This document shows positions 45,766-54,614 of a stretch of DNA of 64,000 nt, piece by piece. The notes beneath the pieces are model-generated. The model searched no databases. It was not told the origin of the DNA and was given only the letters and a program-made list of their open reading frames with translations. Each line of letters opens with the position of its first letter. The first letter of the stretch is position 1. This DNA comes from Eretmocerus hayati (lineage: Eukaryota > Arthropoda > Insecta > Hymenoptera > Aphelinidae). The stretch covers positions 56,755,797 to 56,819,796 of the forward strand of contig CM056744.1 of assembly GCA_029851415.1 (NCBI GenBank). Reading direction: 5' to 3'. Position numbers and translations under genes: made by a program.

Positions 45766-45896
45766 TCCTGGCGGTTCTCAAGCTTTACTCCTACGTCGTG
45801 CTTACCAGCCTTCAGCAAATATAACTCAGTGATATTTCGTTGCGCCATATTGAGGATTTCGATATAGCTTACATTCATCGGCATAGAGCTACCCCT

Positions 45897-46146
45897 GCTC
45901 TATGACAGCTGGAAGGCTCCTGAAATCTTTCAGGGAGCTTTCATCAAAATTTCCCCTCGGAGGATCTAGGAGTTCCGTCGCAACTTTCACCGGAAGGCTT
46001 CTGGAAGGTTTCAGAAAGGTTTCATGGTATTCTTTCCATAAAAGCACAGGAGAAAACCTTATGAAAGATTGCAGGAACCTGTTCGAAAGCTTCCATTGGA
46101 AGCTTTCCGTGAAAGGTTTCATGAAAACCTTTCAGTGCTGTCTGGG
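45897..46146. repeat. right subterminal array and terminus of element X
   Basis: Words GAAAGCTTTC, GGAAGCTTTC and GAAAGGTTTC as in the left array. Ends TGCTGTCTGGG at 46136-46146, the inverted partner of 37576-37586. Confidence 0.85.
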
Positions 46147-46521
46147 TTACCGCGTGTGTTAGACGGAGACGGCGCGAACATGCTGCCATCGGGCAATGAT
46201 GCGGGCGTTTCACGGCTATCTAACACGGAGCAGGCTGGTTCTGTCGTACCAGATGTACCCATATTTAATAGCGGGGCGAACGGTACAAAGTCAAGGCGTT
46301 CGAGGAAAGCCAAAAATGCCGAGTATCTCCTAACGATTTTGTATAGATTGCATGTATCCCAGAACTTCCGAAGCAAGGTCTGGGGGAACCATGATTACCA
46401 TGATTCAATGCGATGTCAGGTCAAATTGTTGAGTAACATTTTCGGGAATACAAAGGGCCTGACAGCGAGTCGTCGGAAAACGAAGAGTCGTTGCAGTAAG
46501 TCCCATACATTCTCAGTCTGA
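46147..46521 (+). pseudogene. gag: element D Gag, middle portion
   Basis: Continues the frame opened at 37490. About 124 codons, polar with Arg/Lys-rich stretches (SRRSRKAKNAEYLL), ending at TGA 46519-46521. The reading then continues in the +1 frame. No capsid or zinc-knuckle motif is recognised, so this is either a divergent Gag or one with internal deletions. Confidence 0.5.
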
Positions 46522-46696
46522 TCATGATACTTCAATCGAATCTCAAGTATCTAATGATACAAATATCTTGAATGCAACGACGCTTGATGGGCGTATGGGT
46601 AGAGAACGGAGGAATCCAAATAGAAAAATGTCAAAAAGAGTGCTAATTGCAAAAAGGAGAGTAGACAAAGTCAATGAGGTTTCCGGTCCCGCGGGT
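46517..46696 (+). pseudogene. element D Gag/protease linker, +1 frame
   Basis: Open stretch of about 60 codons between the first gag stop and a TAA at 46697-46699. It contains a basic cluster RRNPNRKMSKRVLIAKRRVD. It is in the same frame as the protease segment that follows. Confidence 0.4.
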
Positions 46697-46699
46697 TAA

Positions 46700-47400
46700 T
46701 CGGGAACATTTGATGAACTAGTTGAGTCAATTTCGAGTAAAGTAGAGGAAGCTGATAGTATTCGTTTTGAGACCGAGGATTATTTGCACGACCTGATTAG
46801 TTCGGAACTTGTTCATTCTGCAGATGGATGTTTGACGCTGGACAATTCGGGTAAACTGAAAAATGTCAAGGGTTTGGACCTTATTACTTCGGAACTTATC
46901 TGTTTAAAAAATGGATGTTTGACGCCGGATAGCTCGGAGTTGGGTTTTTGGCGCGATCTAGTGGTGACAGATGAGATTGGGAATCAGGGAAAAAATTGTC
47001 AAAATTCAGAAACGAAGCTCGGAATTGAGGATGCATTGACGCATCGAGTAAACTCGGTTTATTCGCGAACTGAACTCTTGGATGAGTCTCAATTTACAAA
47101 CGAACCAATTAAAGAAATTACAAGGCAACGCCCTGAAATCAAAGTTTTTATTGGAGAAATAGAAATCCGTGTTTTGTTAGATACGGGAAGTAAAGTTACC
47201 TGTGTGGCAGAAGATATTGATGAGAGAAATATTGAGTCATGGAGAAATTGTCCCACATTTCCGGTGACTGGTTTACAAGCTAGTGGGTTCACGGGTGAAA
47301 AGTCTATGAAGATCGAACGTCAATTTCGAGGTTTAGTAGAAATCGGGGGAACTAACGTTGAGATAGACTTCATGGTGATAGCGGATCTGGTCAAGGTACA
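46700..47400 (+). pseudogene. pol: element D protease segment, truncated by deletion
   Basis: Acidic N-terminal part with an internal duplication: a unit with LISSEL and GCLTLDNS is repeated as LITSEL and GCLTPDSS about 33 residues later. The retropepsin core follows: RVLLDTGSKVTCV (active-site D-T-G) and FMVIADL near the end, the strand before the second conserved block. At about 47390-47400 the homology jumps to the C-terminus of integrase in another frame. The deletion removes the end of protease, all of RT and RNase H, and the integrase N-terminal and catalytic domains. Confidence 0.7.
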
Positions 47401-47738
47401 TTGTTCGACCGGAACGAGAAATTATCCCTCGCGAAGAACTATTAGTTCTTGCGTTCAATAATATCAAACGTAAAAGGGAAGCTAGAGCAAATAAACATAA
47501 CGAACAGAAGCCGTGTAGACGATACACCATTGGTCAAGAAGTATTGGCTAAAGCATATAATATGTCAGTTGCCGGAGGAGGCATTACATTAAAGTTCTTA
47601 TCGATATATGAGGGTCCTTACGTAATCGATAGAATCATTGAACCTGCCACATGTCATCTTATAGATCCATCAACCAACATTTTTCGAGGACAATTTCACT
47701 TTCCGCTGTTGAGACCATATTACAAGGCCATCGCCTGA
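47397..47738 (+). pseudogene. pol: element D integrase, C-terminal fragment
   Basis: Frame open from the deletion junction to TGA/stop at 47738. It starts PREELLVLAFNNIKRKRE, the helix that follows the catalytic core in Gypsy integrases. A YTIGQEVLAKAYNMS block follows, then LKFLSIYEGPYVIDRII, the small SH3-like DNA-binding domain, and FRGQFHFPLLRPYY at the end. The HHCC and DDE parts are missing. The end of this frame lies 26 bp before the first accessory ORF. Confidence 0.75.
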
Positions 47739-47764
47739 TTAGCCATTCCAAATTGTTGTTATAG

Positions 47765-48142
47765 ATGGAAAACAAGAACAATTATGCCAGTTTGGAATCC
47801 CGAGTCCGAAATCTAGAGAGATCCAAAGAGGAGATATGGAATCAGACTTTTAGGGTACGAAGTGAATGGAACCGGGCGAATCGAGAATTATTCCGAGAAC
47901 GAAACAAGTCATCCTATGAAACCGAGGTCACTTATAATTTAGTGAAAGAGGTCCTATATCGCCAAACACGTGTTGAAAAGAAAATGCAAAGGCAAAATTG
48001 TGAACTCCAACATTTAGCGAGTTATATCCATAAGTTGAATTTTGAGCTGAGGAAGTTGAAGAAAGAAGTACAATATTTGAGAGATAGGGAGTCCAATAGA
48101 TCTAAGCGTTTCTATGATAGACCCCTGGAAAAGGGATTTTGA
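47765..48142 (+). CDS. element D accessory ORF 1: coiled-coil protein
   Basis: 125 codons. Nearly the whole protein is charged and heptad-like (ESRVRNLERSKEEIWNQTF; LNFELRKLKKEVQYLRDRES), with no hydrophobic segment or signal peptide. It sits where env would lie in an errantivirus. I recognise no family. It may be an oligomerising or nucleic-acid-associated protein. The frame is intact although D's pol is not. Confidence 0.55.
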   Translation: MENKNNYASLESRVRNLERSKEEIWNQTFRVRSEWNRANRELFRERNKSSYETEVTYNLVKEVLYRQTRVEKKMQRQNCELQHLASYIHKLNFELRKLKKEVQYLRDRESNRSKRFYDRPLEKGF

Positions 48143-48315
48143 ATAGAAAATACTTGAGTAATTATTAACATCATATGATACCTAGTACCAGGGCACATAT
48201 AATAAATTATCTAGACATATATATTTGTGATGATCTATTTTTCTCATTTTACCAAGGTTACCAGATCAGGTAATTACATGCCAGATTTTCTTTTGTTTTC
48301 TATTCTTTCTTCTAA

Positions 48316-48642
48316 ATGCCAATTTCTCAGGCACGAAGGGTACGCCGGCGGCTAAATCGAAAAATCAAGAGATTAAACATTCAAATTGATCAAGTCCAAC
48401 GGTCTATTGCAAGGCTGCAAAATTTTGAAAAGATTATCCAATCAATTCCCAAAAATGAAGTCCCACGCGAGGTCTGTGTAGATCGAATAAGTGAACCAAA
48501 AAAGGTTGAAAAACGTAGCCTCGAGTACACTGAGGATGATACCTTAATAATTCAAAATGAAATTCAATGGGACGGATTTGAAAATCCATCCTTAGAAGAT
48601 GCCGTGCCCATCGAAAAAACGCAGGGACCAGCTGAGGAATGA
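48316..48642 (+). CDS. element D accessory ORF 2: basic helix then acidic tail
   Basis: 108 codons. Residues 1-45 are a strongly basic helix with heptads (ARRVRRRLNRKIKRLNIQID). From about 60 on the protein is acidic. No membrane segment. No family recognised. An antisense frame here is a shadow. Confidence 0.5.
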   Translation: MPISQARRVRRRLNRKIKRLNIQIDQVQRSIARLQNFEKIIQSIPKNEVPREVCVDRISEPKKVEKRSLEYTEDDTLIIQNEIQWDGFENPSLEDAVPIEKTQGPAEE

Positions 48643-48720
48643 GAGGTGTAAGCAAAGAAAGCTTCTGGAACTGAGGACCGGGATCACAGGAGAAGAGAAG
48701 GTGCCCTGAAGCGAGACGCT

Positions 48721-48918
48721 GTGATTAGTGACACCACATGTAGCATGCTTCGCAGGGAGCTTTCGAAGAAAGATGAAATTATAGAAGAATTAAAATCAAA
48801 AATATTACCGTTAGAAAATGAGTATAGAGTCTTAAGATCAGAAAAGAATTTCAGTTACCAACTATTCAAGACACATAGATTATTAGAATTAGAAGGAAAA
48901 AAAATAAAACTTAAATAA
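48721..48918 (+). CDS. element D accessory ORF 3: short coiled coil
   Basis: About 65 codons from 48721 (GTG or ATT region; first in-frame ATG is 48748), ending LELEGKKIKLK. It is heptad-like throughout (LRRELSKKDEIIEELKSKIL). The short gap after ORF 2 suggests it could once have been part of ORF 2. No family recognised. Confidence 0.4.
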   Translation: MISDTTCSMLRRELSKKDEIIEELKSKILPLENEYRVLRSEKNFSYQLFKTHRLLELEGKKIKLK

Positions 48919-49380
48919 GTTGAAAATAATTCGGTTTTAGATATCGAATTTTATTTCACTCCCTAGCTTTGGTTGTACTTTGAATTAAGCCCGATATTGA
49001 AGTATAATCTACTTCAATTGGAACTTCATACGTAAATGTATCTTCACAGTTAAAATCAAAGCCAACATTCAGTAGAGAAATTGAGATTATTCACCATGAT
49101 TACCGAAATTGAGATGGGTTCAAAACCCACCAGGATAATAACGTATAAGTGGTGATGATTTCCCAAAATGAGATTGATTAGAATCATTTTCAATATAATG
49201 CAAGTCAAGAATTACCCAAAATTTGTTCAGTTTGTCACAAGGTTACAAATTTAAAATCAGTGAACTCATCGCGGTTTGGTTACATGGTCCACTGGTCTGC
49301 AGTGAAATTCTATCCCCTGTTTTTTGATCGAAATTATTCTCGTTTATATTCTATCCAAGTTCAACCACGCTCAAATAATT
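48919..49380. other. element D 3' untranslated region
   Basis: No gene is recognised between accessory ORF 3 and the PPT. A hairpin-like GATGGGTTCAAAACCCACC lies at about 49114. Confidence 0.45.
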
Positions 49381-49391
49381 TGGGGGAACTA
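49381..49391 (+). promoter_or_regulatory. element D polypurine tract
   Basis: TGGGGGAACTA sits directly before the 3' LTR start TGCAAG at 49392. Position and G/A-rich core suit a PPT for plus-strand priming. Confidence 0.6.
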
Positions 49392-50591
49392 TGCAAGTAC
49401 CCGAATTTCACCATAATTCAGAGGTTTAGGACAAAGAATCTTACGCTGTTCTCAGAGCCAACTTTGCAGACCAACCATGTAAAAAGAGCCAGAATCCATA
49501 AATCACCTCATATAGAATTTTTAACTCATTTAGTCATCTTTGAACTAATATTAGATAAATCTGCTGCACCGCTTGATTTTTCGCTTATAACGTGCTTGAG
49601 TAGTCCTGCACTACATCATAAATTACTATAGCATTTCTGCACCCTCTCCCTAGCTAGACTCACGCATGTATCATCACGAACGCGTTTACACATGTTAGCC
49701 CATTTCTAAATGCACGCATATACTATTACGTATTTTCGGGTATGTGTCCCGCATGTTTGACGAGTCGTCGATGTCGAGCCGCCTAAATTCAAGGTGAGAA
49801 GGTGGGAGAATTTGCGAGGAGCTGAGTATCGCAGTCGAGAGCACAATTTGCACGAATCACTTCTATTCTACCCGGAAAACTAGCAAGTCTTCTTGTAATC
49901 GACTGCTCTGGAAGGAATCGGCCATAGTCCTCGAGCTCACCCGCGTCGAGGAAAGTATAAGTCTCCGATCGTCGTCGCTTAGCCAAGCGGTATTGGAAGC
50001 AGCCAAGCAGCCTTACCGGTGCAGATCGTGCTCCAACCTCAGGGATTTTCCCGGTTTCTATTTTTTTGTAGAAAGATTCTGTGATCAAAGTAAGTGAAAA
50101 CTTTGTGGAGCTGGAATTTCTAATATAATCCTCTGGTGTACTCGAGGATTATACGTGCGCGAAATTTGCGACTCAGGTTTACGCGTGTCACTCAAGAGAC
50201 AGCGAAGCCTCAGCGTTTTTTATCAAGTTTCGGGCATCCGCGTCGGTGGGTTGGAAAAATATCACCAGTCCGTTCACCAAGCCGAATCGAGCCATGGCTA
50301 TAAATTCAGAGTGCGATTTTAAATTGACATTTCGTCAGTCGTAGGAAAAATTTGTAGTTGCAATAAGAATACATTATTTTTTTGCACTGAATTATTAGCC
50401 AGCCCTCCAAATGAAGCGCATACCACAGGCGATCGACGGCAATGCCCTAGCGACTGATGATCGCATCGGAATTAGTTTTTTTTCTCGGCTAGGGGGTTGG
50501 TAGCTATCGCATTTGTATAGGCAGGTGAAGAAAATCAAGGCAACGACACATAAAAGGGCTCATAAACCAAATTCTTTTCTTTCTTTCAAAT

Positions 50592-51126
50592 ATTCATAAA
50601 AGCAGTAAATTCACTCGCGTGGAATGCAGCAAGGGCATATCAATTTATTAAGACAGCCCATAGATAATTCCCCTTTGATTTGGATTGTTCACAGATATAC
50701 GACAAATGTGTGATATTCCCGCACCCCGGGATTTGATTGTTAAGAGGAACTTTGCAATGAAGTAACACTACCAGGAATCGAATGTCATTCCAAAAGAGAC
50801 AATATATGGCTATTTTCGTTGTAATTTTACTCCGGACATTTTTATTGTGACTATATATACCCTCAGATTCCCTTCAAACTCTTATTTTCAGGAATATTCG
50901 AATATGAAAATTCATCAATTTCGAAAGTTAAAATTTCGCATTGAAATGTACAATCATCGCTCACTCTCTCAACATGAATCAGCTATTTTAGCTGATTTGC
51001 AGCTAATGTGGACGGATTTTCACTGAAAATCAGCTACAATAGCTGAAGATCAGCTAAAATAGCTGATTTTCGGTCAAAATCCGTTCGTGTTAGCTGATTC
51101 ATGTTGAGAGAGCAGATAATCATTTG
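50592..51126. repeat. extra block in D's 3' LTR, probably a small insertion
   Basis: Present only in the 3' LTR. Its right part is the perfect-ended hairpin at 50964-51112. No gene. It may be a MITE-like insertion, or the 5' LTR may have lost the block. Confidence 0.5.
50964..51112. repeat. 149-bp palindromic hairpin built on AGCTGATT
   Basis: The outer 22 bp are exact inverted copies (CTCTCTCAACATGAATCAGC at the left tip). Inside, ACGGATTTT and its complement form a second pair of arms, and TAGCTG/CAGCTA repeats surround the centre. Almost the whole segment can pair with itself. It could be a MITE, or a transcribed hairpin if a promoter is near. Confidence 0.85.
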
Positions 51127-51719
51127 TACACCTTTAGATACTCTTTTTGCAATAAATTGCCTAAGAAAAGACGTCTGCTACCACACAAATTTTCTATAGA
51201 TGAAATCGATCTGTTATAGCTTCCAAGCTCGATATCTTGACTTTTCTTCCTGAAACGCACTCATAATTATTTTTCTATACCCGACATGAGTATATAACTC
51301 ATCAGATTTAGTAATCAATCTCATAACGAAGCTAATACGCTTTGGGACATTCATTTTCATCCATTAGAACGTGTTCAGTAGCATTTTGATCCATTGAAAA
51401 TTAGATAGATTGAGTATTCTACTGTATATGCTTTGCAGACATCATATGCTTCTCATTTCACATTAATATTTCATTTTTTTATGTTGATGAGAAAAGTGTG
51501 GTGGATAGACTATAATACATAGAGCAATAAGTTATTACATATCCCCGGACGAGAGGAAGCAGATACCTCTAGAAATTCGCAGCTGCATAAAGGTAGGTCC
51601 GTATACGAGTGGATTAGGACCCAACTCATATACGTAAGTATTACATGCGAAAATCACGCATGTCATATGGCTGTTTGATAAGTATGTAGCAAACGTACAA
51701 TTATCTGCACTTGCATGAA

Positions 51720-51824
51720 TTGAAATTGTTAGGTGGTGAAGAGATGGAAATTGAGGGATTGATTTTGGAAAATGAAGTTCATGTTGTTGAAGAGTGTTCC
51801 GTCACCAAACATATTGATTATTGA
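51720..51824 (+). pseudogene. second half of the small frame split by element D
   Basis: 34 codons to TGA 51822-51824, acidic and Val/Glu-rich (GGEEMEIEGLILENEVHVVE). In register with 11896-12024 when the target duplication is counted once. No family recognised. Confidence 0.45.
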
Positions 51825-51904
51825 TTTTCGATTCTCGGATATACTTTCCTAATTGATATTTTTTCGGAAGAAATATACATCTTCTTCGTAACCCAAGCTC
51901 ACTC

Positions 51905-52965
51905 TAAATGTTTCAATTTTCAATTTTCAATTTATTCAAAATTCCAGTTCATACAATTGTTTACATATAACAATCTGCTGAAAGTGATGAATAACTTGTG
52001 CGCAGAACTGGATGATACTTAAATCTAGAATAGTTCAAAAACCAAATATTTCTATATATAGCTTACATACTAAGTGACTTGCACAGCAAGATATAAAAGA
52101 CTGAAAAAGGATAAAATACGTAAAATTAGTAAATAAATGATGGAGTATCTGTCACTTCATTTTAGTGATGCTGCCATTAAGTTTGGGATAACACGCTATA
52201 CTCATTTGCATCAGAAAAATTTGTACTACTATGCATTTTGATCTGCTTCATGCATTCTTAGCCACTTTTGTATTTTTTTTCTTAGAGTTTTCCTTGAACA
52301 TTTATCTATTTTGAGTTCATTTGGGAGCATATTGAAATATTCGACTGCCATGTAGTCTATTGCTTTTTGCTCAATAACTAATTTGACTCGTGGAAGAGGT
52401 ATAATCTTTTTTCTTGTATTACTATTATTCGTCTCATATATAACCTTGTTTTCCTCATACTTGTACAACAGAACTTCTAGTATATATGTCTTATTAATAT
52501 CTAGTGGTTCAAATCCACTTTTATTCTGAGGTACCTCATATTTTTTGTTGTGTTTCAATATCTTGAAAAGTCTCTGTTGTCACCTGACTAATGGACCCAT
52601 CGAGTTTTTGTAGGCACTTCCCCATGCTAGAATACCATATGTTGCTACACTGTCAAATAACCCGTAGTATATGCTCATCAGAGATCTCTGTGGTATAAAA
52701 TTCCTCAAACTTGCGAAAACATATAGCAAATACCTGCATTTTTTTACTACATTGTCAATGTGGGTTTTCCATTTGAGATTTGAGTCTATCGTTACACCTA
52801 GGTATTTTGCTTCATCTACTCTGCTTATCATACTTCCATTGATCATTATACTGAAATTCGTCGGTTTTGTATCATCATAATTTGAGAAAGTTATGCATAC
52901 AGTTTTAGAAATATTTAATGCTAGTGCCTTCTGTTCAAGCCATTCTGCAATGTTGTGATAATTGA
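51905..52965 (-). mobile_element. 5'-truncated LINE, minus strand
   Basis: The 3' end (low coordinates) carries three ATTGAAA-type units, typical of a LINE tail. The body encodes the C-terminal part of an RT ORF and the 5' part is missing beyond about 52965. It is inserted between two short acidic frames (51720-51824 and 52968-53069), which may have been adjacent before. Confidence 0.7.
52229..52957 (-). pseudogene. LINE ORF2 C-terminal fragment
   Basis: Starts within the region after the catalytic motif (WLEQKALALNISKT), continues with VDEAKYLGVTIDSNLKWKTHI and VATYGILAWGSAYKNSM, then a terminal domain ending RKKIQKWLRMHEADQ. One in-frame TGA (52579-52577) interrupts it. These are conserved post-RT blocks of CR1/Jockey-type ORF2. 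The endonuclease and the RT palm are missing. Confidence 0.8.
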
Positions 52966-52967
52966 AT

Positions 52968-53069
52968 AATCTGATTGAGAATGATGATGATGGTGAGGAA
53001 TTGATTACTCGGAAGCTGCAAAGGAAAATTGAGGAGACTAAGGGACCTGCAGGGGCTCAGGGAAAATGA
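52968..53069 (+). pseudogene. short acidic frame, possibly the same decayed sequence
   Basis: 33 codons beginning NLIENDDDGEELITRKLQ and ending at TGA 53067-53069. Composition resembles the acidic pieces at 11.4-11.9 kb. The link is by composition only. Confidence 0.25.
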
Positions 53070-53689
53070 GGGACCCTCAGGGTCCATCACAGGCTTTCAA
53101 GGGATCTCGAGAAAATCTCTCAGCCCCTCAGGTGAATATGGAACGTAATTAAGGTTAATTGGTTGGAGGCACTCGGGGCCCTCCTGGGCATTCAAGGCAG
53201 TCAAAGGCATTCAGACGAGTTCAAGGAAGTTCCGAGAAATTCAGGGGAATTCAGAGGAATTTTCACTACTATATATTAGGGGGAGGTACTCGTAATACTA
53301 ATGTTATGAGCTAAATCTCAAAAACGGTTGGGCATTTGCAAGTTTGGCCCTGGTTTCATCGTTTGGCGGTAAGAGAAGACTATCCTCAGAATTTCAGCAG
53401 AATCCATGTTTCATACCTCCTGGGTGTTCCTCGTCAGAGACAAAGATAACCTGGCGCCTCTTCTCCCTTCGTTTTCGATTTGGCGCTGTTTCGGGAATCA
53501 TAGGAAAAGTGAAATATCTCTCCAATCTTGAACTGTGGATGAATATCCAGGAGCATGTCCTAGTTATCTTAGCAAACATCGATAGGTGAGCAATTTCGGG
53601 CACACTGTTGGGTGGATTGAGGAAATTTTGAGTCGGAGATGGTTGTTTTCGACTAGATCTCTTCGTATTCTATCATCCAAATCTATCAA
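53070..53689. other. no gene recognised; low-complexity stretch
   Basis: 53090-53270 is rich in CTCAGG, TTCAAGG and GGGGAATTCAGAGG words. The remainder has only short frames. Confidence 0.45.
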
Positions 53690-53800
53690 TGTAGTGAATT
53701 CAGATAGGATTGTTGACATTCTTGTGACTCTTAGCAACGAAGATAGACCCGTATAGAAGCACAGGTCCCGTGAAGCTCTGCGGGGCCAGAGCTTGGGTTA
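53690..53800 (+). repeat. left member of an inverted repeat pair
   Basis: The reverse complement of 53700-53780 matches 57240-57330: both contain TGTGCTTCTATACGGGTCTA followed by (C/T)CTTCGTTGCT and, on one side, GGCCCCGC. The pair may be the TIRs of a 3.6-kb element or two independent copies. A local hairpin, GGTTACCGC...TCGGTAACC, follows at 53799-53822. Confidence 0.6.
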
Positions 53801-54104
53801 CCGCTCGTTAGTTCGGTAACCCAACTGACAGGTGGCGACCCGTTCGGGTTACTCTTGGCGTGTCCGTGTACACTAACACAAGCGACATTCCAGCGTAGCA
53901 AATGCACTGTAAGTTTACAAGGCATACATCCAACCGGGGATGTTGTTGTTATGAATGTGTTGATGATAGCAGCCTGTTTTATTTACAATATTAACCCGAC
54001 AAGGTTGCAAAATTCATTACAGGAAACCAAATAACAAGCCCCGTATGGGGCAAGCAGTTTATATATCAGTTTTTGATGACTCTGACATAGTGCTTCAGCG
54101 GCTC

Positions 54105-54170
54105 AGTCGTCAACGTTCTTGCATTCTGTTTTGCTGAACCGGGTTCAAATCTCAGAATTTTCAATTTTTT
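54105..54170 (+). repeat. tRNA-like sequence, probable SINE head
   Basis: Contains an A-box-like GCGGCTCAGTCGTCAACG and a B-box-like GGGTTCAAATCTC at typical spacing, followed by a T-rich run. No full cloverleaf forms. This is typical of a tRNA-derived SINE or a decayed tRNA. Confidence 0.4.
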
Positions 54171-54614
54171 TTTGTTCTCCGCCGTTATTTCTTCGTAGTT
54201 TTATGAAATACAGTTAGGTTTCAATGTAATTGAGTTTTTTTTATTGTTTTCTTATAAGTCGAGAAAGTTTTGATATAATCAATTTTGATTTGCTTTATGG
54301 ACTTATATTGAGATTTTTTCGATTGAAGAATCAAAATATTTTCGAATTCAATTTAAATAATATCGACATGAAAATTGAGATGAAGTATTCTGCATGATAT
54401 TGTTCAAGGTAATCCGTTTGGACCCACGAACCACACATTGAGAAAGAAATAAAAGTGATGATTATTAAACCCGAATCTTGAAGTATCTTGGATGGAGAAA
54501 ATTTTACCAATTCAAGAACAAGAACTGCTTTGATTCAGTTTTAAATGTCTACAAAAATTATGTCCCGACATATATTTTGTTAAAATGAGTCTCTTTTGAA
54601 TTATCAGAGAAAAA
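54171..54614. other. no feature recognised
   Basis: AT-rich sequence, no gene or repeat seen. Confidence 0.45.

Larger units (their letters stand above)
37576..46146. mobile_element. element X: inverted CCCAGACAGCA-ended element carrying gag-pol genes
   Basis: The left end is CCCAGACAGCATCGAAACC at 37576; read inward on the minus strand from 46146 the right end is CCCAGACAGCACTGAAAGG. TT at 37574-37575 and 46147-46148 is a probable 2-bp target duplication, and D's gag frame is in register across the site. Subterminal arrays lie at 37576-38400 and 45897-46146, with a related array at 39130-39720. Between them, on the minus strand, are gag (5'-truncated), protease, RT, RNase H and a tail-anchored membrane ORF. 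The gag start lies only about 130 bp from the right array, leaving no room for an LTR. No DNA transposase is recognised. Retroelement genes inside a TIR element could be a captured fragment or an old nested insertion that lost its ends. Confidence 0.65.
12025..51715 (+). mobile_element. element D: Ty3/Gypsy-type LTR retrotransposon carrying nested insertions
   Basis: D is defined by two LTRs: 12025-13206 plus 36133-36722 (5' LTR, split by element A), and 49392-51715 (3' LTR). Both start TGCAAGT and end ACTTGCA, a 7-bp terminal inverted repeat. TGAA at 12021-12024 is repeated at 51716-51719, a 4-bp target duplication usual for Ty3/Gypsy. The D interior that remains is 36723-37575 and 46147-49391, on the plus strand: gag start, gag-protease, a deletion, integrase C-terminus, three small ORFs and a PPT. 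RT, RNase H and the integrase core are missing, so D cannot move on its own. Everything between belongs to elements A and X. Confidence 0.85.
49392..51715 (+). repeat. element D 3' LTR with a 535-bp extra block
   Basis: Begins TGCAAGTACCCG and ends CTGCACTTGCA. It aligns with D's split 5' LTR on both sides. The point homologous to A's insertion site lies near 50584 and reads through uninterrupted (TTCTTTCTTTCAAATA), which proves that A inserted into the 5' copy. The block at about 50592-51126 has no counterpart in the 5' LTR. Followed by TGAA, the target duplication. Confidence 0.87.
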
